In this document: positions 43,566 to 52,752 of the stretch, piece after piece
How positions within the stretch are numbered: the stretch's first letter is position 1
Layout: each line of letters opens with the position of its first letter
From: Chitinophagaceae bacterium
GTDB taxonomy: Bacteria > Bacteroidota > Bacteroidia > Cytophagales > Cytophagaceae
Assembly (NCBI GenBank): GCA_028288405.1
Contig: JAQBNS010000052.1
Coordinates: forward strand, 1 to 64,000
Length of the DNA stretch: 64,000 bases
Direction of reading: 5' to 3'
Notes under the pieces: generated by a model
What the model was told of the DNA's origin: nothing
Databases searched by the model: none
What the model saw: the letters and a program-made list of their open reading frames with translations, nothing else
Translations under genes and position numbers: made by a program

Positions 43566-44912
43566 CTAATTTTTAAATTGAATTATAAACGTTGTGCCTT
43601 CATTTATTTTACTTTCAACGGATATGCGCCCTCCCAACATTTCTACATTGGACCTTACCAAAAACAATCCGATGCCTCGTCCTTCTGTCTTCTCTCCAAA
43701 AGTATGATAAAGCATAAAAACTCTATCATTATATTTCTCTAAGTCAATACCAGCGCCGTTATCACTGACTCTGATTTCTGTGTACTCTTCTGTTTTACTT
43801 GCCGTCACTATAATTTCCGGATACCTATCGGATTTGCTATAGCGTATTGAATTTTGAAACAGATTAAATAGAATACTATGCAATATCGTCTTTATCGTAA
43901 CCAAATTCAAATCTCTTTCGAATTCTTCTTTGATGATTGCACCCGAGTGCTGAATTTCAGCAGCCAAAGAAACACCAACATTCTGAATGGCACCAGAAAG
44001 ACTTACCACTCTTTTATTCTCTAACAATAAGTTTTTAGCGCTTAAAAGCACATTCAGATCCATGACGATCTCGTCCAGCTGTTCGGCAGATTCCTTTATA
44101 CTCTCTATGACATGATCGTTCTGAACACCGTGTTCATTGGCTTCATAGAGGCTCACAAAACCTTTGATATTGGACAAAGGAGATCTGATATTGTGTGATA
44201 CGATATAACTGAATTGTTCCAGATTTTTATAACTGACCGATAAATCTTTGAATAGTTTACTTGTATATTCTTCCGACTTAATACGCTTTATAGCCTCTTC
44301 CTCCAGTCTTTCTTGTTTCTGTACAAGGCTGTCAGTAAGGAGTTGGTAATATTTGGTATAATTATAAAACAATAGAAATATGAGGAATAAGTTAAAACTC
44401 ATATTCAAATAATAGATGTCTAAACTTCCAACTTGCTCCCATGAATAAGGCGCAACAGTATATGCTTTGGCAAAAAAAACCATCACGACAAATACCAACT
44501 CTAAAGCTATCGCATAAGCAATTAATTTCTTTTGATCTAAATCGAAAATCCAAAATATGAAAAGAGGGCCTGTTAAAAAATACAAATGAAAGCCAGAATC
44601 AAAACCAATAAAATAAGACATCCCCAAAATACCCATGTTCGTTCCAAAGATGAGCAGGTAGTTGCCGGCGCTATAATACTTGAAGTAGTTAAGAACTATA
44701 ACAATGAAAAAGGACACGTGAAAAAGAAAAACAACGATTACCGGATACCATAAACCGGCCATTGAAAAAATAAAATAATAGGGAGAGATAATCAGGATAC
44801 CAATGATGCAAAGTAAATTCATTGATTTAAGCCTGTATTGTTTTTCAAAAGCTATAGCTTCTGTAACTCCAGCATGAGTGATCTCAGCAACAATTTTCTT
44901 TAAATTCCACAT
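43566..44912 (-). CDS. Membrane sensor histidine kinase
   Basis: A 448-residue kinase. Residues about 30-185 hold six hydrophobic segments, with no recognised ligand domain. A coiled linker (190-235) leads to the H-box FSYIVSHNIRSPLSNI (His240; Asn follows the His, as common in this phylum). The ATPase domain has FNLFQNSIRYS, DNGAGIDLEKY and EGRGIGLFLV. It is upstream of, and likely phosphorylates, the receiver protein at 43154-43558. Confidence 0.92.
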   Translation of the reverse strand: MWNLKKIVAEITHAGVTEAIAFEKQYRLKSMNLLCIIGILIISPYYFIFSMAGLWYPVIVVFLFHVSFFIVIVLNYFKYYSAGNYLLIFGTNMGILGMSYFIGFDSGFHLYFLTGPLFIFWIFDLDQKKLIAYAIALELVFVVMVFFAKAYTVAPYSWEQVGSLDIYYLNMSFNLFLIFLLFYNYTKYYQLLTDSLVQKQERLEEEAIKRIKSEEYTSKLFKDLSVSYKNLEQFSYIVSHNIRSPLSNIKGFVSLYEANEHGVQNDHVIESIKESAEQLDEIVMDLNVLLSAKNLLLENKRVVSLSGAIQNVGVSLAAEIQHSGAIIKEEFERDLNLVTIKTILHSILFNLFQNSIRYSKSDRYPEIIVTASKTEEYTEIRVSDNGAGIDLEKYNDRVFMLYHTFGEKTEGRGIGLFLVRSNVEMLGGRISVESKINEGTTFIIQFKN

Positions 44913-45499
44913 GCCTAGGTTATGTACTATTATATTGACTTACCACGAATTAACCCTGGCTCAACACCCCAAAATCTCAAATTGGTCTGCTTGTATACGT
45001 GAAGCATCTGCTGACGGTTTCTTATATCAGATGTAATCCTCTCAAATTTTCACCCTTCTCATAATTTCCTATCCTCCATATAGAATCCTGTTCCACCTTA
45101 ATAAAAGCTAATTATCTCGGTTTAAAGTCAACATTTTCCAAAAAATGTGACCCCTTAAACATCAAACCTTATACGAACGAATATTTAAGCCTTCTAGAAG
45201 GAGCAGCAACCTGTAGAAATAATACACACTTGTTTTTTGGCAATAAAAAATATCTATCAACAACACTTTAAAGAAAACGAATACCTCAAAAACGCAGATA
45301 AATACTATAACACAACCTGTCTACATCAACTATAAAAACATAAGCAACAATTCACAAAGTCAGTAATGACAGGCATTACAGCGCTAAATTCATACTATTG
45401 AATTCTTCTCTTTAGTTATTAAAAACAACTCTAAAGTCATAATTTTGCTGTCGATCCTGTGGACATATTATAATACTTTAGTATATTTGATCTAACGAG
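44913..45499. other. AT-rich intergenic region, no gene seen
   Basis: 587 bp between divergent genes, the longest gap in the window. I find no ORF, tRNA, strong palindrome or heptamer array, only A/T-rich sequence and the candidate promoter near the end. It may contain an unrecognised small RNA. Confidence 0.6.
45482..45489 (+). promoter_or_regulatory. Candidate -7 box of the arylsulfotransferase-like gene
   Basis: TATATTTG matches TAnnTTTG exactly, 10 bp before the ATG, implying a very short leader. No clear TTTG at -33 is seen, so confidence is modest. Confidence 0.4.
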
Positions 45500-46834
45500 A
45501 TGAAAAGACCCATTAGAAATATTGCCATAGGACTGAGCACCCTTGTCCTGTTCTTTTTTATTTTATCTTATTACAGCCACCTGGTCTACAATGCCGCTTT
45601 AGATGGAAAAAATTCAGGTTTCATCGCGCATCATTTGACTAATTTTGCGAATTATCCAAATAAGATTGAAGAAGTCCTCACGTCAACAGAATTAGCTGGC
45701 ATTCCTTCGACATACCTTAAACTGGACGCCAATTTTAAAGAGGTCAATACTCTTTCTTACAATTTATATGCAGTAAATTCTTTCTGGAACACGGATGGAG
45801 GCTACTGGGATATCAAATTATTTAACCTGCGCCAAGATTCCGTTTTATACAATTGGAAACTAAAAAAAAATGGATTGAATTTCGAAACGACTCATTGGGT
45901 ATTTTCCAATGCGGTACCTCGAAGCTGCCTTATACTCCCAGACAAGTCTCTTATTTTAAGTGCAGATGAAAGTGCTAATCTGATGAGATTAGATGCTCAA
46001 TCAAATGTTATGTGGATCAATCACGATCTCATATTCCATCACACCATGAATTTTGGTGAAGACAGCACCATATGGACCTGTACATCTGATCCAGAGATAA
46101 AAGGTAATATACCTGTTAAAGGCATTCAAAATTTTAATGGAAATATCTACCGCTACAGAGAAAACTATATTACTCAACTTGACAAGAACACGGGAAAAAT
46201 TATTTTTCATAAAGGCGTTTCTGATATCTTAAAAGAAAATCATTACAAAAACTTCTTATGCGGGGTAAGTGATCCCGATAAATATCCTTATGATCCAATG
46301 CACTTAAATGATATTCAACCTTTACTAAAAGATTCCAAGCACTGGAAAAAAGGTGACTTATTGCTTAGTCTAAGAGATCGCTCATTGATTCTACTTTACA
46401 GACCTTCAACCAATAAAATTATCAGACTTATCTTTGGCGAATTTCTTAATCAGCATGATCCTAACGTAATTTCTGATGATGAAATTTCCATTTTCAATAA
46501 TAATTATATCCAACATGAAAATGACACGTTAGATAATGTATGTATTATAACGGATACATTGTGTGCTTCTGAAATCATGATCTACAATTTTAATGATTCA
46601 ACTTTTACCAGGCTTTTAAATAATCATTTAATAAAAGAAAAAATTTGGACTGAAACCCAAGGAGTACATAGGATACTAAAGAATGGAGATATCTTCATTG
46701 AATCTCAAAATAAAGGGAAACTCTATATCCTTAATAAATCAGGATTCGTATACAAAAAAATGTTGCATGCTCCGTTAGAAAATTACGCCTATCATACTAA
46801 TTGGATAAGAATCTACGAACAAATACCCTACTAA
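45500..46834 (+). CDS. Arylsulfotransferase-like (ASST/Arylsulfotran_2) exported protein
   Basis: A 444-residue protein with an N-terminal anchor (IAIGLSTLVLFFFILSYYS) and a beta-propeller-like body. HDLIFHHTMNFGEDSTIW, DPMHLNDIQPLLKDS, KGDLLLSLRDRSLILLYRP and FLNQHDPNVI follow the arylsulfotransferase order of conserved histidines and blades. The family transfers sulfate between phenolic esters in the periplasm, but many relatives have unproven activity. It is followed by a small membrane protein and a membrane sulfotransferase, so a sulfation role is plausible. Confidence 0.75.
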   Translation: MKRPIRNIAIGLSTLVLFFFILSYYSHLVYNAALDGKNSGFIAHHLTNFANYPNKIEEVLTSTELAGIPSTYLKLDANFKEVNTLSYNLYAVNSFWNTDGGYWDIKLFNLRQDSVLYNWKLKKNGLNFETTHWVFSNAVPRSCLILPDKSLILSADESANLMRLDAQSNVMWINHDLIFHHTMNFGEDSTIWTCTSDPEIKGNIPVKGIQNFNGNIYRYRENYITQLDKNTGKIIFHKGVSDILKENHYKNFLCGVSDPDKYPYDPMHLNDIQPLLKDSKHWKKGDLLLSLRDRSLILLYRPSTNKIIRLIFGEFLNQHDPNVISDDEISIFNNNYIQHENDTLDNVCIITDTLCASEIMIYNFNDSTFTRLLNNHLIKEKIWTETQGVHRILKNGDIFIESQNKGKLYILNKSGFVYKKMLHAPLENYAYHTNWIRIYEQIPY

Positions 46835-46840
46835 TATCAT

Positions 46841-47005
46841 ATGTTGAGCACCTTATTATACATTGGACCAGGTCTAGGTATTGGAACCATATTGCTAGTT
46901 CTTATTATCTTGTTAATTGTTGCGGTAAGCTTTGGCTTAATTTTGTGGATTCCTATTAAAAACTTCTTTAAATGGATATTCTCTACTAAGTCGTCCAGCA
47001 AATGA
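46841..47005 (+). CDS. Small membrane protein (54 aa), absent from the ORF track
   Basis: An ATG at 46841 opens 54 codons: MLSTLLYIGPGLGIGTILLV followed by a long hydrophobic helix and a basic tail ending STKSSSK. Its TGA stop overlaps the sulfotransferase start (ATGA, 47002-47005), and it begins 6 bp after the previous stop. This tight fit and the clear membrane helix argue that it is translated. It recalls small membrane partners in other synthesis clusters, but I cannot name a family. Confidence 0.7.
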   Translation: MLSTLLYIGPGLGIGTILLVLIILLIVAVSFGLILWIPIKNFFKWIFSTKSSSK

Positions 47006-48393
47006 TTTTAGGACTGCTAATCCTCTTTTCTTCCTTATTACTTTCTACGGGATTAGTTATTTGCAGGACTTCATTTTTCCGCATGGCACGTCACACCATG
47101 GCCATGCTCAATACCATTATTGACACACAGTCCGACGACACAGTCAAACAGAAATTATTGATTCGCAACTTAAGCAATCTGATCCTCTCTTTATTCCTCT
47201 TTTCTTTTTTGATTACTTGCATTTTTGCGCTATCACTGCTTCCACTTTTAGTCTATGCCAACTTTAATTGGATTGCACTAACAAACTTAGACTGGAGTTA
47301 TTTTTCTTACGGTGCATTGCTTATTGGAAGCTCTATTCCATTTGTATTGCTTGCACTAAAAAAAGAAAGGGGAGATTATTCAGAGTGGTCCATGCTGCTG
47401 CACCGCATGATTTTAGACAATGAAAATATTGCAAAACAACTCTTTGCCTTTGAGAAAAAACTATTCGCATCAAAAATCAAACAGCCCAAATCACATTTTG
47501 TAATCGTCTCAGGCCTTGCCAGATCAGGCACCAGCGCTTTAACTACTTTATTGCACGAGTCAGGAATTTTTCATTCTTTGAGCTATGCCAATATGCCATT
47601 TTTACTAAGTCCCAACAGTTGGAAAAAAGTTTATGATCCCACAAGTAAACATTTAAAGGAGCGTGCACATGGAGACAAAGTACTGTTTGGATACACGACA
47701 ATAGAAGCGTTGGAAGAATACTTTTTCAAAGCACACCTGCACAATAGTTTTATTCATGAGAAAACATTGAGTGAACATACTGTAGATGAAAAAACATACC
47801 AAAGCTATTTGCAGTATCAACAATTATTACAAAAAAACAATACGACCACATACCTGGCGAAGAATAACAATTTTATTCTCCGTTACCGCTCCTTGCGTGA
47901 GCTAAACAAAGATTTCAAAGTTATTTTCATTTTTAGAAATCCTATAGAACATGCTTATTCTTTATTTAAGCAACACCAGCGATTTAAAGTATTACACAAG
48001 GAAGATCCTTTCTCTTTAGAATACATGAACTGGCTCGGGCATCATGAGTTCGGAGCGAACCTTAAACACTTTCAATTTGTCACAACTAGTATTCCGGAAA
48101 ATGCAGATCCTGATTCCATGGATTATTGGCTGCATACCTGGATCAACTATTATACAATGATTCTAAATCTGGAAGACGATCCAAACAGGATGTTATTGCA
48201 GTACGAAGATTTTTTGCATGAGCCACGCAAAACTGTTCATGTGTTGTCTGATTTTATTGGGTTATCGATTCCAATTCATAAACTGGAGCCGTTTAAAAAT
48301 GACAACTCGTACACAGGAGAGTTGAACCCATCGCTGAAACAGCAATGCCTCGACTTGTATGTAAAGTTGATGGCGAGGAAAGCAAGTATATAA
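47002..48393 (+). CDS. Membrane-anchored PAPS-type sulfotransferase
   Basis: A 463-residue protein. Residues 1-120 contain three hydrophobic segments (2-20, about 60-86, 103-118). From about residue 165 comes a sulfotransferase domain: FVIVSGLARSGTSAL (5' phosphosulfate loop, 167-180) and VIFIFRNPIEHAYSLFKQH (3' phosphate site, Arg312 and Ser320). It would transfer sulfate from PAPS to a cell-surface or lipid/glycan acceptor at the membrane. It is coupled to the small membrane protein. Fusion of three helices in front of this domain is unusual. Confidence 0.85.
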   Translation: MILGLLILFSSLLLSTGLVICRTSFFRMARHTMAMLNTIIDTQSDDTVKQKLLIRNLSNLILSLFLFSFLITCIFALSLLPLLVYANFNWIALTNLDWSYFSYGALLIGSSIPFVLLALKKERGDYSEWSMLLHRMILDNENIAKQLFAFEKKLFASKIKQPKSHFVIVSGLARSGTSALTTLLHESGIFHSLSYANMPFLLSPNSWKKVYDPTSKHLKERAHGDKVLFGYTTIEALEEYFFKAHLHNSFIHEKTLSEHTVDEKTYQSYLQYQQLLQKNNTTTYLAKNNNFILRYRSLRELNKDFKVIFIFRNPIEHAYSLFKQHQRFKVLHKEDPFSLEYMNWLGHHEFGANLKHFQFVTTSIPENADPDSMDYWLHTWINYYTMILNLEDDPNRMLLQYEDFLHEPRKTVHVLSDFIGLSIPIHKLEPFKNDNSYTGELNPSLKQQCLDLYVKLMARKASI

Positions 48394-48398
48394 AAAAT

Positions 48399-48935
48399 CT
48401 AATGAATTTGAACAGCTGGTTTTTGAGTATAGTCCATGATTTCTATACCATTCAACAAACCGGAAACAGTTCTTGCTTTTTTTACGATATCACTGTAGCT
48501 GCCGTTAGCAATAACAATTTTCTTATAGTTATCTTTCTTCAGGTTAAGATTCACATTGCCGCTGTATGAGTAGGTCTGAGCCCCGCCCATAGCCAGATTA
48601 TTTGAAAACATTTTACCTGATGATGTAATCGTAATGGTTTTACATTCAAATAGTTTTTTCCATTCTCCCACTTTTACACCGAAGGTAGAAGTATATTCTC
48701 TGTAAACTGAATTTTCGAAATCTATACTGATTCTCTTTGTCGTAGTTAAAAATAACAAGGCTGCCAATAATAAAATAAAGCCTATAATCAGACCCGCTAT
48801 AGACAAAGAGAGCATGAATAAAAGCGACAGGATCACTACGCCATAGCACAATACTTTAGAAACAGGAGAAACCAATTCTTCTGTTTTTGCATCGTACAGC
48901 TTAAGGTTGCCGCTATCTAAAGTAGCTGTTGTCAT
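48399..48935 (-). CDS. Two-helix membrane protein of unknown function
   Basis: A 178-residue protein with a hydrophobic hairpin (about 28-65: VLCYGVVILSLLFML ... LLLAALLFLTT) followed by a beta-rich cytoplasmic part resembling a PH-like fold (RISIDFENSVYREYTSTFGVKVGEWKKL). No family recognised. It is convergent with the sulfotransferase gene, 5 bp between stops, and shares direction with rimO upstream of it. Confidence 0.75.
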   Translation of the reverse strand: MTTATLDSGNLKLYDAKTEELVSPVSKVLCYGVVILSLLFMLSLSIAGLIIGFILLLAALLFLTTTKRISIDFENSVYREYTSTFGVKVGEWKKLFECKTITITSSGKMFSNNLAMGGAQTYSYSGNVNLNLKKDNYKKIVIANGSYSDIVKKARTVSGLLNGIEIMDYTQKPAVQIH

Positions 48936-48974
48936 ACTCTTACTTTAAAAATCAAATAACTTATTGCAAAACAA

Positions 48975-50288
48975 TTATTGTATAACACTCGCATACAAAT
49001 CAAACTCCGTTGCATCGTCAACGACCACCGTTACAAAATCACCCAAACGTAAATACACATCTTTGGCTTCAATCAACACTTCGTTGTCCACCTCCGGTGA
49101 ATCGTGCTCTGTACGACCAATAAAATATCCACCTTCTTTACGATCGATCAAGACTTTGTAAGTCTTTCCAATTTTTTCCTGATTAAGCGCTGTAGAAATA
49201 GCTTCTTGTATTTCCATGATGACATCGGCACGACGCTGTTTCTCTTCCGCAGGGATACTGTCTTCTAAGGAGAAAGCATGCGTGTTTTCTTCGTGTGAAT
49301 ATTGAAAAACACCGAGACGCTCAAAACGTTGTTCTTTTACAAAATCACACAACTGTTGAAATTGTTCTTCCGTTTCTCCAGGATGACCTACAATCAATGT
49401 GGTACGAATCGCAATGCCAGGCACTTCTTTTCTAATCGTTGCCAGCAATTCTTCCGTACGATGGCGGCTGATGCCACGACGCATGATCTTCAGCATGTCC
49501 GTGGACGCATGCTGTAACGGCATGTCCAGGTAATTGCAAATATTAGCACGCTCTTTCATGATCGGAAGAATTTCTTCCGGAAACTGAGAAGGATAAGCAT
49601 ATTGTAAACGGATCCATTCCAAACCCGGTACGTCAGAAAGAGCTGTCAGCAAGTCCGCTAATCTTCTTTCGCCATAATTATCCAAACCGTAATAGGTAAG
49701 ATCCTGCGCGATCAGAATAACTTCTTTCGTTCCGTTCTTCACGTGGTTAGTGGCCTCCGTCACCAATTCTTCAATGGCACGGGAGACATTCTTTCCTCTC
49801 ATCAATGGGATGGCACAGAAAGAACAAGGACGATCACAGCCTTCCGCGATTTTCATGTAAGCGAAATGCTTGGGTGTAGTGATAAATCGCTCGCCTACTA
49901 GTTCATGTTTATAATCGGCTTTGAATCTTTTCAATAAAGAAGCCAATTCATTGGTACCGAAAAAAGCATCTACTGTCGGCATTTCTTTTTCCAACTCATC
50001 TTTGTAACGGTGCGACAAACAGCCCGTCACATAAAGCTTATCGATCACACCTTGTTCCTTCGCATCTACATAACGCAGGATTGTGTCGATCGATTCCTGT
50101 TTGGCATTATCAATGAAGCCGCAGGTATTGACAATAACTACATTAGACTGATCATTCTTCGCTTCGTGAGAAACATCAATGCCATTGCCACGCAGCTGAG
50201 TAAATATATTTTCAGAATCCACTAAGTTTTTAGAACAACCCAGAGTGACGATATTTACTTTTACTTTCTTATTGCCTTTTGCTTTCAT
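48975..50288 (-). CDS. rimO: Ribosomal protein S12 methylthiotransferase
   Basis: A 437-residue radical-SAM enzyme adding a methylthio group to Asp of ribosomal protein S12. The UPF0004 domain begins VNIVTLGCSKNLVDSE with its Cys, then NTCGFID and VTGCLSHRY give the second cluster's ligands. GCDRPCSFCAIPLMRG is the CxxxCxxC SAM cluster, and a TRAM domain ends the protein. The ORF starts earlier, but the ATG at 50288 (MKAKGNKKVKVNIV) fits the family. Confidence 0.95.
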   Translation of the reverse strand: MKAKGNKKVKVNIVTLGCSKNLVDSENIFTQLRGNGIDVSHEAKNDQSNVVIVNTCGFIDNAKQESIDTILRYVDAKEQGVIDKLYVTGCLSHRYKDELEKEMPTVDAFFGTNELASLLKRFKADYKHELVGERFITTPKHFAYMKIAEGCDRPCSFCAIPLMRGKNVSRAIEELVTEATNHVKNGTKEVILIAQDLTYYGLDNYGERRLADLLTALSDVPGLEWIRLQYAYPSQFPEEILPIMKERANICNYLDMPLQHASTDMLKIMRRGISRHRTEELLATIRKEVPGIAIRTTLIVGHPGETEEQFQQLCDFVKEQRFERLGVFQYSHEENTHAFSLEDSIPAEEKQRRADVIMEIQEAISTALNQEKIGKTYKVLIDRKEGGYFIGRTEHDSPEVDNEVLIEAKDVYLRLGDFVTVVVDDATEFDLYASVIQ

Positions 50289-50298
50289 GACGTAGTGT

Positions 50299-50805
50299 TT
50301 AATACACAGCCTTATAATCAATTTCTAATTTCACCGTAGATACAGAATCCTTATTTACCGTTACCGGAAAATAAAATCCTTCTTCATCCATCTTTGAATA
50401 CAGTCTGTTGTTTTCCAAAATGAACAAAGAGTATTTACCAGGTTTTATTTTTCTCTCAAAATAACCCTCCGGATTTGATTCCATAGAGTCTATCAATTGC
50501 TCGTATACATTATTGACGAAATCTCCTTCGGCTATGTCAACTGCACGAATATTGGTCTGTGTGTAAATGTATATTTTCCGCTGCACACCGTACAATACTC
50601 CTTCTTCACTCCTCAATTTATCGGTGGCATCAAACTCACCTTGTTTGAAGATGACAGAACCGGCAATGCCTTCCGATATAGAAATGGGAATTAATTTTTC
50701 ACGCGAGCCTTGCCCTCCTTTTTTGGAAGAAGAGCAAGCCATTAAAAAAAATAACGAAGCAGTAAGTAAACTACGAACGTTTAAATAATGATTCCACGAA
50801 AGCAT
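50299..50805 (-). CDS. Lipoprotein of unknown function
   Basis: A protein of about 168 residues if started at the ATG at 50805. LLTASLFFLMACSSSKKGG gives a clear lipobox (LMAC). The mature part carries ISEGIAGSVIFKQGEFD, a beta-sandwich-like segment resembling a carboxypeptidase-type repeat. No function assignable. Its start overlaps the 3' end of ftsY by about 35 bp, indicating the ftsY-lipoprotein-rimO order is one unit. Confidence 0.75.
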   Translation of the reverse strand: MLSWNHYLNVRSLLTASLFFLMACSSSKKGGQGSREKLIPISISEGIAGSVIFKQGEFDATDKLRSEEGVLYGVQRKIYIYTQTNIRAVDIAEGDFVNNVYEQLIDSMESNPEGYFERKIKPGKYSLFILENNRLYSKMDEEGFYFPVTVNKDSVSTVKLEIDYKAVY

Positions 50806-51727
50806 GTTTATTGAAAACCTGTATGTCGTCTGTCTTTTCACCTACTCCTATATACTTGACAGGAATTTGCAACTGGTCTGAAATACCAATCACTACGCCG
50901 CCTTTGGCTGTGCCATCAAGCTTGGTAATGGCTAATGCCGTGACTTCTGTTGCTTTTGTAAATTCCTTCGCTTGATTCAATGCATTTTGTCCGGTACTTC
51001 CGTCTAATACCAGTAAGACTTCATGCGGTGCTTCCGGTATAAATTTCTGGATGACGCGTTTGATCTTTGACAACTCATCCATCAGACCGACTTTGTTGTG
51101 CAATCTTCCTGCAGTATCAATGATCACAACATCCGCTTGCATCTCTACTCCTTGCTTCACCGCATCGAAAGCGACAGAGGCCGGATCGGTATTCATACCG
51201 TGTGATACAACCGGCACACCGGCACGTTCACCCCAGCGTTTCAATTGATCTACTGCAGCAGCGCGAAAGGTATCTCCGGCACCAAGTAATACTTTCTTTC
51301 CTCGCTTTTGAAACTGTGTAGCGAGTTTACCAATGGTGGTCGTTTTACCTGCACCATTCACACCCACGACCATGATCACATAAGGACCATTTACTTTAGG
51401 AATATCGAAGTCACCGTTGCCGGCATCGTCCGCATCTTTCAATAAAGCAGCGATTTCTTCTTTTAAAATTTTATCCAATTCAGCCGTACCTGAATACTTA
51501 TCGTTGGCTACGCGCTGCTCAATGCTTGCAATAATTTTTAATGTAGTCTCAATACCGACATCAGACGTTACCAGTACTTCCTCCAGGTTATCCAATACTT
51601 CCTCGTCTACTTTGGATTTGCCCAAAACAGCTTTGTTCAGCTTTCCGAAAAAACTTTCCCTCGTCTGGGCAAGTCCTTGATCCAGCGATTCTTTTTTTTC
51701 CTTAGAAAAGAAATCGAATAACCCCAT
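50771..51727 (-). CDS. ftsY: Signal recognition particle receptor
   Basis: A 318-residue SRP GTPase that docks ribosome-SRP complexes at the membrane. The G1 loop VVGVNGAGKTTTIGKLA, ADVVIIDTAGRLHNK (G3) and AITKLDGTAKGG (G4) are intact. The acidic N-terminal A domain is nearly absent, as usual in this phylum. A terminator separates it from the ribosomal-protein group upstream. Confidence 0.96.
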   Translation of the reverse strand: MGLFDFFSKEKKESLDQGLAQTRESFFGKLNKAVLGKSKVDEEVLDNLEEVLVTSDVGIETTLKIIASIEQRVANDKYSGTAELDKILKEEIAALLKDADDAGNGDFDIPKVNGPYVIMVVGVNGAGKTTTIGKLATQFQKRGKKVLLGAGDTFRAAAVDQLKRWGERAGVPVVSHGMNTDPASVAFDAVKQGVEMQADVVIIDTAGRLHNKVGLMDELSKIKRVIQKFIPEAPHEVLLVLDGSTGQNALNQAKEFTKATEVTALAITKLDGTAKGGVVIGISDQLQIPVKYIGVGEKTDDIQVFNKHAFVESLFKRS

Positions 51728-51859
51728 ATTAAATTCTTATTCTTTAGACCATAAGTATCATGTAAATCCTACCAATCATTTGATTGATAGGAGAGACGAT
51801 TAATTGAATCAGATTATTCTAATGTATAATCTGAGTTAAAAACCGTTTCCCTCTTTACA

Positions 51860-51890
51860 AAAAAAGTCCCAATAAGGGACTTTTTATATA
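51860..51890. terminator. Intrinsic terminator after the rpmB-rpmG-DUF4295 group
   Basis: AAAAAAGTCCC (51860-51870) and GGGACTTTTT (51876-51885) pair around AATAA. On the minus strand it follows the DUF4295 gene by about 20 bp. Confidence 0.88.
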
Positions 51891-51907
51891 CTTACCTTAA
51901 TGTAAGA

Positions 51908-52063
51908 CTATCTTTTTAACGCTTCCTGAACTTCAGTCACAGGAACCATTTCTTCTTTAAACGTGTAAGCACCTGTTTTATCAGATCTTACCGCTCTAAT
52001 GATCTTCGCAAAACCTTTGTTCGGATCTGTACTTTTCAGCGTTGCAACTACCTTCTTAGCCAT
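51908..52063 (-). CDS. DUF4295 family protein (51 aa), too short for the ORF track
   Basis: Reading the minus strand from 52063 gives MAKKVVATLKSTDPNKGFAK...TGAYTFKEEMVP...EALKR, 51 residues. This matches the small basic DUF4295 proteins that follow rpmG in Bacteroidota and are thought to be ribosome-associated. It begins 2 bp after the rpmG stop. Confidence 0.92.
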   Translation of the reverse strand: MAKKVVATLKSTDPNKGFAKIIRAVRSDKTGAYTFKEEMVPVTEVQEALKR

Positions 52064-52065
52064 AA

Positions 52066-52248
52066 CTATTTAATTTCTTTATGAACAGTATATTTTTTCA
52101 AAACAGCGTTGAATTTTTTCAACTCTAATCTTTCCGTTGTGTTTTTTCTATTCTTAGTAGAAATGTAACGGCTAGTGCCCGGAAGACCAGTATTTTTGTG
52201 TTCAGTACATTCTAGGATGACCTGTACTCTATTCTTATTTTTTGCCAT
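52066..52248 (-). CDS. rpmG: 50S ribosomal protein L33
   Basis: A 60-residue protein: [29 protein letters not shown] is the L33 signature. It has one Cys, so it is not the full zinc-ribbon form with four Cys. It lies 26 bp after rpmB and 2 bp before the DUF4295 gene in a conserved ribosomal cluster. Confidence 0.96.
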   Translation of the reverse strand: MAKNKNRVQVILECTEHKNTGLPGTSRYISTKNRKNTTERLELKKFNAVLKKYTVHKEIK

Positions 52249-52274
52249 GATTGCAGCGATTATCTATTGTAATA

Positions 52275-52502
52275 CTATAATAATACCCCAGCGTCTTTCA
52301 ACACTGCAGAAATACCTTTTTTGTTGATTGTTTTGATCGCTTTCGTAGAGACTTTCAACGTGATCCAACCATTTTCTTCCGGAACAAAGAATTTCTTCGT
52401 TTGAAGATTTGGGTAGAATTTACGTTTCGTTCTATTATTAGCGTGAGAAACATTATTCCCTACTCTTGTTCTTTTTCCTGTTAATTGACAAACTCTTGCC
52501 AT
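52275..52502 (-). CDS. rpmB: 50S ribosomal protein L28
   Basis: A 75-residue protein: [32 protein letters not shown] is the L28 N-terminal signature, with [14 protein letters not shown] in the C-terminal half. It leads rpmB-rpmG-DUF4295, with a promoter upstream. Confidence 0.96.
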   Translation of the reverse strand: MARVCQLTGKRTRVGNNVSHANNRTKRKFYPNLQTKKFFVPEENGWITLKVSTKAIKTINKKGISAVLKDAGVLL

Positions 52503-52546
52503 GATCTTCTAGCGATTAATGTATTCCAAAATAAATTAATGGGTTG

Positions 52547-52578
52547 CAAATATCATCAAAGAAAATACAATTCGCAAA
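52547..52578 (-). promoter_or_regulatory. Promoter of the rpmB group
   Basis: On the minus strand TTTG (52578-52575), 20 bp, then GATATTTG (52554-52547), which matches TAnnTTTG at 7 of 8 positions. It lies 45 bp before the rpmB start. Confidence 0.65.
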
Positions 52579-52713
52579 CATATACCCTTTATTTTTATCA
52601 ATTCTTCCGGTATAGCTAACCTCGTAGAAAAAGGGAATTTGCTTATAATCTTCTATTTAAGAGCCTCAAAATACACTCCGCCTTAATTTTTTTTAGTAAA
52701 TTGCACCCCAATT

Positions 52714-52727
52714 GCCCCTTTTGGGGC
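52714..52727 (+). promoter_or_regulatory. GCCCC/GGGGC hairpin in the rocD leader
   Basis: GCCCCTTTTGGGGC is a compact 5-bp hairpin 25 bp upstream of rocD. It resembles the one before cysE. Role unknown. Confidence 0.35.
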
Positions 52728-52752
52728 CTTTAAAATTTATACAAATACGAAA

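Noticed and set aside
44913-45499. tRNA or small RNA gene in the largest gap
   Set aside because: No cloverleaf, no GC-rich stem or terminator visible; left as unassigned AT-rich DNA.
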